DNA of 64,000 nt. Origin: Channallabes apus. Taxonomy: Eukaryota > Chordata > Actinopteri > Siluriformes > Clariidae. Location of the stretch: positions 41,066,756 through 41,130,755 of the forward strand of contig CM060108.1 of NCBI GenBank assembly GCA_030522415.1, written 5' to 3'. Each line of letters begins with the position of its first letter. Positions within the stretch are counted from its first letter, which is position 1. Under the pieces are notes generated by a model that saw only the letters and a list, made by a program, of their open reading frames with translations, was not told the DNA's origin and ran no database searches. A program made the translations under genes and the position numbers. Below, one piece after another: positions 56,061 to 64,000 of this stretch.

Positions 56061-56449
56061 CCTACTGATGAGCAATTAATCAAGGGCTGATATTCAGCAG
56101 TACCTGCCGTATAAAAAGGGAGTATTAATATTGCCCACATTTATTTATATTTTTGGCTTAATTTTTTAATAATAGCACAGTGGAAAAATACTGTTTGTCT
56201 GATGTTGAATTTTATCATGTTTTTAAACCTACAATATAGAATTGATAGGGGGGTACTAACTTTTGAACCTGACTGTAATCTAATGACAGGATCATGGGCA
56301 CCCAAGGCTCATGTATTCCTGTGGGGAGCAAAGGCTAGCCAATCTGGTCCGATCCCTCAGAAAAACTAATGCAATGCAATTTGTGATCTACCTTATACTT
56401 CATACTGTAACATAAATAGAGGTAAAGTTCTCTAAAGTGGCATGCAAAT

Positions 56450-57420
56450 AAAATTGTAACCATAGTTTAACTGTGCTTAAATTTAACTATGAAACATAAG
56501 ATTAATTAATCAAAATTCACTGGTACATGCATGAATTTTGTATATACATCAGTATTTTCATGATATCACAGACAGTTTTATAGCTAATCACAGGTAATGC
56601 ATGTAAGTTGCATATAATATGATTCCGGAAGCCTTTCATACTTTCACAACTTTAAGTTCATTTTTTATTTCCTACAGATTCACCCTGTTTTAACAATTTT
56701 GGCTCAAACTGCAATAAGTGGAAGTTAAGAACACCCGTTATAACACAGATGAAGCACAACCAGAATTTAGCAAGTTACATAATTGCTGTAGAAAAGCAGT
56801 CATAACACACCCTCTATTATTAGGGAACAGCTTTAAACAGCCAGCGTCTTGGTCAAACCATGCATAAAAATGAGAACTGAAAGTTATAAGAAGCATAATC
56901 TGCAAGCAACTTAAGAATAAATATCACAATTCATGATATTTATAGTATGATTTCTTGTGTGAAGAATGTGTGTGGTACTGTATAACATTAATGTTGGTAT
57001 TTTTTTCATCAGTATTTCAACATAATTAAAATTGTGAGTTTATTGTGCAAAGCCCAACCCTGGGCTGAATAAAGGTTGTGTGAACGTGTGTGGGTGTGTG
57101 TATTCACAAAGGCCTATACAATATTTATATGAATATGAATGTTATATACTGTGTTACTGTAAGAGTTCCAAGTCATATGACAAATGCTTTTTGCTGTTCA
57201 AGTTTTTTTTGACAACTTTTCAAAGAAAACCATATTGTTACAAAAATGAGACATTTGCTTGTGGATTTTATACCCTATTAATAAGAAAATGCTATATAAT
57301 ACTATTATAGTAATTTTCATGAGTTGAAACATCGAAAAACTTTTTGTTTGTTTAAACACAGGCCTGGGATTTAGCGTGTGTATTATTGTGCATTGCACAT
57401 CATACATCTTATTGGCTAGT
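56450..57420 (+). repeat. Duplicated region upstream of gene C (paralogous to 40840-41450)
   Basis: Strings line up in order with the gene B side (TTTTCATGATATCACAGACA, GATTCCGGAAGCCTTTCATA, CCAGAATTTAGCAAG). The block is shorter than its counterpart, since the LINEs present near gene B are absent here. Confidence 0.75.
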
Positions 57421-57426
57421 AATACA

Positions 57427-58205
57427 CTCACGGGCCACTTCATTAGGCACACCTTGCTACTGCTAGTTTGGACCCACTTTTGCTTTCAGAACTGCATTAA
57501 TTCTTGATGGCATACTGTAGATTCAACATATTGCTGGAAACATTCCATAGAGATTTTGTTCCACTGACATGATGGCATCATAGTTTCTGCAGATTTGTCT
57601 TCTATACAACCATGGTCAGAATCTTTTACAGATCTCAAAGAGCTCTATTGGATTGAGATCTGGTGACTGTGGAGACTATTTGAGTACAGTAAACTCATTT
57701 GTCATGTTCAAATAACCAGTTTGAGATGATTTTATCTTTGTGACATGGCATGCTATTTATGTGGTCATGAAGGAATGGACATGGTCAACAACAATATTCA
57801 GGTAGGCGAAGGCATTAAACCATTTGCCTTACTGTATATTGCAAGAAAAAAAATCCCCTAACACCACTACACCACCAGCAGCAGCCTGTCCTGCTCATTA
57901 CAGTAAGTATTTTTCAGAATTTTGACCCTACTGTACCATCTGAATATCACAGCAGAAATCACACCACTCAGACAGCAATCAGACGAGGCATCATTTTCAA
58001 TCTTCTGTTGGCCTGTTTTGGTGATCCCATGGGAATCATAGACTCAGTTTACTGTTTTTAGCTGACAGGAGTGACACCCCATGTGGTCTTCTGCTGCTGT
58101 AGCACATCATCTTTAAACTTTGCTGTGCTGTGCATCTAGCAGAATTTTTATGTTCCACAGACTTCTTTAACTGTGCATAAGAGAGTTGCATTTTTCACAC
58201 ATTTC
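57427..58205 (-). mobile_element. Degraded Tc1-like element
   Basis: Left end ACTCACGGGCCACTTCATTA and GGCACACC, followed by transposase C-terminal sequence read backwards (GATTGAGATCTGGTGACTGT, the SPDLNPIE region). The right end is not recognisable. It is a different family from the one at 10024, with which it shares the general layout. Confidence 0.6.
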
Positions 58206-58221
58206 AATACTTTATAAAAGC

Positions 58222-58447
58222 AGCAGTTAGGTGATTCACCTGCCATGCGGAAGGCCCGGGTTCGATTCCCAGCCAGTGCCCAAACCCCCCAGCCACTGGA
58301 TGCAGTGCCGGTCCCAAGCCCGGATAGAATGGGAGGGTTGCGTCAGTAAGGGCATCCGGCGTAAAACCTGTGCCAAGTTGTAGTGCGGACTGGATATTCT
58401 GTGGCAACCCCTTGTCGGGAGCAGCCGAAAGACCAACAACAACATAA
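58222..58447 (+). mobile_element. tRNA-derived SINE
   Basis: GTGATTCACCTGCCATGCGG is followed by a B box, GGGTTCGATTCCC, then AAGGGCATCCGGCGTAAAAC and CTTGTCGGGAGCAGCCGAAA, ending ACAACAACA. The tail and the CGGCGTAAAACCTGTGCCAA middle are features of a widespread fish SINE. Confidence 0.7.
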
Positions 58448-58588
58448 AAGCAGCAGGGAACCCACCAAGCACGGTGAGAACACACAAACTCCATGTACTC
58501 CATGCAGGAATCGAGCCTGGCCGGGAATCGAACTCAGACAATGGAGGTGCAAGGCGACAGTGCTAACCACTACACCACTGTGCCACTC
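58448..58588 (-). mobile_element. tRNA-derived SINE, opposite strand
   Basis: On the minus strand: GTGGCACAGTGGTGTAGTGG, TTAGCACTGTCGCCTTGCAC, GAGTTCGATTCCCGG. This is the same family as 49186-49360, abutting the previous SINE tail to tail. Confidence 0.7.
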
Positions 58589-59034
58589 ATGTTGAACTAA
58601 AATTATCCTAATTAGTTAAAGTATATAAACTCTTGCACTCCTGTTACTTCAATATAGTACATACAGTCAAAGTCTAAATGTTGTTTCCAATAACTTCCAT
58701 TGTGTTTTAGGCAAGGTGTGTGAAGCCTTGTCATAACCACGACAGCATTCACTTACAGTAATGTGCACACTAGCAGGTATTAACAGAAAATGAGACAGAA
58801 CACCCCCTGGTAGCCACTCCACTGACATCAGTTAATTTTCAAAAGCATAACTTCCTATTCAGCCCACATAAAACAGCAACACTTCTATATGTATAATTTT
58901 GACAATGTTTCTCCTTATCTGCCTTGCAGATGTGGAAGACTTGCATGGAATTTTTCCAGCCATTTCTTGCCTTTTCTGCCACCCACAGCAAGCATTCATA
59001 TATTACAGTAGATGATATCAGACACTCAGCAAAT

Positions 59035-59043
59035 GAGGAAGTG
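59035..59043 (+). promoter_or_regulatory. Conserved GAGGAAGTG box before gene C
   Basis: Located 87 bp upstream of the ATG, with flanks (CAGACACTC before, TTTTGGTGTC after) that match those before gene B. See the entry at 47313. Confidence 0.45.
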
Positions 59044-59244
59044 CTTTTGGTGTCTTGAATTTCATCTAATGTTGAGTCAACAGTGAGTCGAGCTAGAGTG
59101 AGACAAAACAGTCATTTCTGGACACAGCAATGCAGGACTATCATGGATATAACGCTTTAATCTTTGGATTGCTAATGTTCAGGATACTTCAGGGTATGTA
59201 AAGAGATAAAGAAGGAACCTTTACAGTAAAAAAGCTTTTATATA

Positions 59245-59796
59245 CACTACCGTTCAAAAGTTTGGGGTCACTTGCAAATTTTTGTTTTTGTTTAGTGATT
59301 TATTTTCTACATTCTACAACAATACTGGGAATTTCAAAACTATAAAATAGCACATATAGAATTAGGTAATTACGTAACAACAAGAAAAACTACAGTTAGT
59401 TGCAATTTTAAGACACAGTGGTCGGCCTTTCTGTAATAGTTCTTGCAAGAACAGTATCGTGTCAAGTTCATTTGCTAAATCCGTCAAGCACCATAATGAA
59501 ACTGTCTCTCATGAAGGCCGACCCAGGAGGACGAGACCAAAACCTACCTCTGCTGCAGACGAGAAGTTCATTTAGAGTTATCAGCCTGAAAAATCACCAA
59601 TTAACAGCAGCTCAGATTAGAGGCGTTATGAAGTCTTTACAGAGCAGAAGTAGCAGAAACATCTCAATATCAACTGTTCAAAGGAGATTCATGCATTTTT
59701 TGGACGCCTTCAGCAAAACTTTACAATGTAGAAAGAAATAAAAATCAGGAACCATCATGGAGTTAGAAAGTGACCCAAAACTTTTGAACGGTAGTG
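59245..59796 (+). mobile_element. Deleted Tc1-like element in intron 1 of gene C
   Basis: Ends CACTACCGTTCAAAAGTTTG and AAACTTTTGAACGGTAGTG are inverted, flanked by TA. The interior retains a piece of transposase N-terminus: GRDQNLPLLQT and LKNHQLTAAQIRGVMKSLQS (second HTH) with STVQRRF. The DDE domain is missing, so the copy is nonautonomous. Confidence 0.85.
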
Positions 59797-61151
59797 TATG
59801 TCAGGGGCTTTTACATGGTTTTGAAAAATGTTTTAATATGCAAATTGTTTGACAACTTGAATAAATATTTAAAGCTTTTTGTAAAGGTGCACATTAATTT
59901 ATAGTGAGGTGTTCAGATATGGGCATTATATTTACAAAAAGTTGTTCTTTAAAAATGATGCTGCTAAGATCATGAAATGGATTAGATTTTATGGTATATT
60001 TCAAAATTATATTATTTTCTTATTATAAGAAATTAATTGGCATTTGTCTGTTACACAAACTGTGACTACTTCTGTTGAGCATGTTTTACATGTATTTTTT
60101 CTTATAATTTTCTGTCTATAGAAAAAAATGTTAGACTTTAAAAAAATGTCAGGGCTTACCTAAATAAATGTGTTGATGAATGAAATATATGTTCTGTGTT
60201 CAGGCTTTTTTAGTTAATGCAAACTTTAAGAAGATGCAGTTATAGGGTGTTTTACTGTAGCTGTTGGACACAAACCTATATTTCTGGAATACAATCTGCA
60301 ATGTGTTATCCTTTGTCTTGTGACAGGTGCGTGTGTTTGGGCTGATCAGAACACTGAGACACTGAACAGAGCTACTGGAAGCTCCTTGGAGCTAAAATAT
60401 CCAGACAGGAAAGTGTCATCCGCTCAGTGGAAGTTCAATGACAAAATGTTTGCTGACTATAATTCAGCTCGTAATTACACCTTTCCACAATCCCAGTTCA
60501 GTGGAAGATTAATACAAAACCATGATAAAGTTGGAGTAACTATAGAAAATCTTCAACCGCAAGACTCTGGGACATTCAAAATAGTTACAACTTTTAATAA
60601 TGTACAGCTTCCAACAAAAACATTTAAAGTTTATATCAAAGGTGAGCTTTATTATACATATATATTAACCTAGACAAATACAGTTCAGCTAGTAAATGTG
60701 GTAAATGTATAATGTATAGTAAATATCACTATAGTAAATATCTGTATGTTTTTTTTGTTTAATGTTTAATAATCACGTTATAGGTTACGTGTGTGCAATT
60801 ACTCATGATTGCTGCAGTTACAAAAATTCCTCTTTTTCTGTCTATTTACTGTTTAAATGCACGTTAAGATCCCATACCAGCTGTGCAGATTGAGAATAAT
60901 CAGACGTGGGAAAAGTCCACAAACAGCTGTGATGTTGATGTGAAGTGTGCAGCACTCGGAGCTGAGAGATTCTCCTACCTGTGGAGCGGCTATAAGACTG
61001 GGAGTGGAGCTCAGCTGCAGTTCAGTCTCTCACCAGCAGATGGAAACGTGACACTGAACTGCACTGCAACTAACAACGTCAGAAACATTACTGCTACAGA
61101 GACACTGAGCTGTAGAGCTGAACAGATAGAAACAGGTAAAGATTCATGTTT

Positions 61152-61154
<3 letters not shown>

Positions 61155-61208
<54 letters not shown>
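61155..61208. repeat. (TAGA)n microsatellite just after exon 3 of gene C
   Basis: About 13 TAGA units 20 bp past the donor site. Confidence 0.95.
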
Positions 61209-61209
<1 letters not shown>

Positions 61210-61371
61210 CAGACAGACAGACTTTATTGATCGCTTGAGGGAAATTGTTTTATGCTGAAAAGATTACAAAAATAATTGTACACTGAAGTGTGTGTGTGTG
61301 TGTGCGTGCGCGTGTTTGTGCTTTGTCTCCCACGTAGAAGCTTCATTGTCGGTGCTTAAACTGATCAGTAG

Positions 61372-61941
61372 TAGGGCTGCAACTAACGATTATTTTGATA
61401 ATCGATTAGTTGGACTATTTCTTTTTCGATTAATCGATTAATCGGATAAAAAGTGACCGCTTTAATTTGCTGTTTTGCTTAACAATATAAAACCATAAAT
61501 CAAGGTATTATTTATGTATAAAAATAAACTTTTAAAAATACAATAGCCACATAGAGTATAATGATCTTTAATTTTGACATTTAAACCTTAGTTCATGTAA
61601 ATCAACATTCTTTTTTAACAATAATTGCAGATGGCAAGTTAACAGTGTTGATATGGTGTATCTGTGTGTGTGTGTTTATATATATATATATATTATACAC
61701 ACACACACATACATATATACACACACACACACTAGTTTAAAAAAATACACTGACATATTCAGTTGTTAAGAATGACCTCAATTTTAAATTTTAATTAATT
61801 CAACTTAATAATAAGAATAATAGACTTCTAGATTATGATATTATTTTTAATGAAAGTGTCTCTTGCTACATCCTTGTCACGGTTTATACATTATTTCGAT
61901 CCTCTCATGTATTTTATCCTTTTTTGTTGTTGTCTCAATAA

Positions 61942-61995
<54 letters not shown>

Positions 61996-62697
61996 CATTT
62001 TGCTATACTAGACATTCTCGTAAGGACGTAGGGAGAGAAAAAAAATGGCCGCTACTGGGTTCACTCTGTTTATTTTTCCCTTTTCCCGCATTTCCCCCTG
62101 TATAGCCTGTAGGATCATAGGATATATCCGGTCTTCCGAGGTGTAAACTGAACGTGAAGAAAACGAACTAGAAGTGTTTTCCTTGCGTTCGTTGGGATTT
62201 GAACGCCAAGAAAAAGCTGCATGCAACGGTTTTTTTTTTTATTTTTACCCCGTATAACCACGCAGCCGGACAAACACACGTCACCAAAGCCCGTGTGAAC
62301 TCTCTCACTGACTCCTTTTTTTTTTAGTCGTGGCCAATTCCTCCCCGTCGCTAGGGGCTCCCACATGTGTAGAAAACCCTCGGCGCTTCATCCGCGCTCA
62401 TGGGACACTACGACCGGCAGAAAACCGCTCGCTTTTAACGCCCGATAAGAGGTGTTTAATGTAAACTGCTGCCATACCTTGGAGGACTTGGCGCGCGCGC
62501 TTTTTCCTGCAAACGCTTCTGTAACCTCCATTGCGCGAGCGACTGTGAATCTGTGTGTGTTTATTTGTGTATTTGTGTATCTTGTGGTCGCGCGCCTCAG
62601 TAACGTGAGCAGCCCAACTAATCGATAACGGCATTCGTTGACAACGAATTTCATTATCGATAATTATCGATTTTATCGATTAGTTGTTGCAGCCCTA
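61372..62697. mobile_element. hAT-type element inside the transmembrane exon of gene C
   Basis: Starts TAGGGCTGCAACTAACGATT and ends GTTGTTGCAGCCCTA (inverted repeats). ATCAGTAG borders both sides (61364-61371 and 62698-62705), an 8-bp duplication. Subterminal TAATCGATTA palindromes are frequent at both ends. The interior has (TA)n (61945-61991), CA/TG runs (61660-61735) and a GC-rich CpG portion (62240-62600) but no transposase. The flanking duplication shows no mismatch, so the insertion is recent. Confidence 0.95.
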
Positions 62698-63207
62698 ATC
62701 AGTAGTCTAGTAGCCGCCTCTCCTTATCTGCTGGTGTCCATCATTCTGGGTGTGAAATGTAGCAGAGCTCATGGTAAGAACTATATAAATATAATGCATA
62801 ATTAGCAATAAACTATTAGATTATTTCCTGTTAATTATCCATTTTATACCACTTTCCTTCATTCACAGGCCATCAAATCAGAAGGCATGCTGTAACAGTG
62901 ATTGAAGAATAACAGCAGGAAATGTTTGGTTCTCAAAATGTTGTAGCAAAATTAATTCGGTAATGTTTTAAACAATCAGAGACCACTGGTATTAGTTGCT
63001 TTTTGAAATTTTAAATAATTTTGAGAAAATGCTTGAACAATTTTGCCTGTGTGGCGGTGTGGTGTGGTGTAACTATATCGGGTAATAAAATCCCCCTTAA
63101 CCAACTTTAAAAGACTGAAATACCAATTACGCCACCCAGGATTGGTTACCTGTGTAATGGAAAAATCATATTTTAATTATGTATCAATTCTGATCCTTGT
63201 AGTAAGT

Positions 63208-63583
63208 GTGTCATGTAGACGTTAGAAGTTTTAACTTGTTTGTCGAAGCTTAGAAACACAAGGCCGAGAACAGAATAGAAACAACTGGATTGTAGTTGTC
63301 CCTGAATAAATGATAAGGTATAGACATCTGGTCTGGGACAGATAAAGAGTCATAAGTTTTAATGTAGGAATTTCATGTACGGGGCATTGATTATGTTAAC
63401 ATAGATGTTTGTGTATAAAATAGGTCGGCTAGAGAAAGAGATCAACTTTCTCTATGCTGCAACTGTTTGCTCTATGAGACTGGTCCTTCTGCAGAAGTTT
63501 CAAATAAAACCTTTGTTACTTTGTTCTTATCCAGTGTATGATTTACTTGTCTTAATAATATTTTCAGAATTTCCAACACACCT
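63208..63583 (+). mobile_element. Possible solo LTR or LTR end
   Basis: The stretch opens TGTCATGTAGACG and closes TTTCCAACA. In between are a TATAAAATA box (63414-63422) and AATAAA (63505-63510), about 90 bp apart, as in the U3/R layout of retroviral or LTR-retrotransposon LTRs. I could not read a duplication or coding sequence beside it. Confidence 0.4.
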
Positions 63584-63599
63584 GGGAAAATATTAAGAC

Positions 63600-64000
63600 A
63601 CACAGGTTTGAATCTCTCGGTAAGAACACAGGGACATGGATGCACAAATATACAAATCTTTATTCATACAGAATTTCCAGAACAAGCAATATCAATATAA
63701 TTTAAAATCAATCACTAAAACATCCCAGACAAAGAGAAACAAAGAAAAGAAATTGGAGCTGGCAACTTAACCATAGAGGGGCAGTGTCACAAACTAACCT
63801 GAGATGACCAGAAGACGTAGCTTAGCGGTTAGCCCTTTGTAAACCCAAACGCGGAAGAACACGAGTAGGCAGGATAATCACGCTATTTGTTCTAAGGACT
63901 CTCATAAAAGGAGAGCAAGGGAAAGACACAATCTAACCCGCGTCCTATGAATACACACTCAATCAGAAAGTAATACCAAGATAGTGAGTACTCACGGTTT
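63600..64000. other. Unclassified sequence at the window end
   Basis: A-rich on the + strand with a short GCGGTTAGCCC-like stretch. No gene or terminal repeat seen; probably repeat-derived and continuing beyond the window. Confidence 0.35.

Larger units (their letters stand above)
59130..62912 (+). pseudogene. Gene C: CD2/SLAM-like Ig receptor with hAT insertion in the transmembrane exon
   Basis: Exons: 59130-59193 (signal; ALIFGLLMFRILQG), 60327-60641 (V-like; NRATGSSLELKY, AQWKFNDKMFADY, QPQDSGTFKI), 60869-61135 (C2-like; SCDVDVKC, LNCTATNN, LSC), 61338-61371 plus 62706-62773 (membrane; LISSLVAASPYLLVSIILGV) and 62869-62912 (tail; HQIRRHAVTVIEE). All joins are phase 1. A 1326-bp hAT element separates the membrane exon; ignoring it and one 8-bp repeat the frame is open and would encode 263 aa. 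As it stands, translation enters the element and stops within about 20 codons, removing the membrane anchor. A secreted two-domain product or loss of function are the alternatives. A possible AATAAA lies at 63084-63089. Confidence 0.8.

Noticed and set aside
58204..58595. Overlapping ORFs of 70-101 codons
   Set aside because: They lie across two tRNA-derived SINEs and have no protein signature.

Overview
This is a repeat-rich stretch of a vertebrate genome, almost certainly a ray-finned fish. The evidence is several families of Tc1-like elements with TA target duplications, a DIRS-type tyrosine-recombinase retroelement, L2-group LINEs, tRNA-derived SINEs, hAT elements with 8-bp duplications, a Ty3/gypsy LTR and many (TA)n and (TG)n microsatellites. 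The mix of repeats would suit an otophysan such as a catfish, but that is an impression; the window contains no species marker. Nothing is bacterial or organized in operons.

The host content is a tandem family of three immunoglobulin-superfamily receptor genes, all on the + strand, resembling the CD2/SLAM (CD48/CD244-like) family. Gene A lies at 8565-20045 (first exon not found), gene B at 47410-50474 (complete, predicted 272 aa) and gene C at 59130-62912 (interrupted). They share one architecture: signal-peptide exon, V-like exon without the usual disulfide cysteines, C2-like exon with four cysteines, transmembrane exon, and a 44-nt last exon coding a 13-14 residue tail. All introns are phase 1. 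None of the tails carries an ITSM. A hAT element with a perfect 8-bp target duplication sits inside the transmembrane codons of gene C. The upstream regions of B and C are recognisably paralogous, so the family arose by segmental tandem duplication.

Layout. 1-870: unclassified GC-rich sequence. 1013-6740: DIRS element on the minus strand, its recombinase gene split by an L2 LINE at about 1479-3525. 6720-7500: minisatellites. 8565-20045: gene A, whose last intron is about 10 kb and holds a Tc1 relic that now encloses copy 1 (inverted) of a 7-8 kb piggyBac-like element. 20050-28000: an ORF of unknown origin, a probable spliced noncoding transcript (21.5-23.9 kb), an HTH-only ORF and a Tc1 element. 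28012-35413: copy 2 of the big element in the opposite orientation. 35.9-36.7 kb: nested inverted repeats. 37.8-38.8 kb: a possible two-exon minus-strand gene. 39.1-40.8 kb: a tandem array of about eight hairpins. 40.8-47.4 kb: duplicated upstream region of gene B with LINE insertions. 47.4-50.5 kb: gene B. 51.2-54.8 kb: gypsy LTR with a truncated integrase, a peculiar flanking duplication, and a DIRS remnant. 54.85-56.06 kb: hAT element. 56.4-59.1 kb: duplicated upstream region of gene C with Tc1 and SINE insertions. 59.1-62.9 kb: gene C. 63.2-64.0 kb: LTR-like sequence.

All homology statements come from reading translated sequence and recalling family motifs; no search was run. Exon borders were set by eye from GT/AG sites, reading phase and comparison among the three paralogues.
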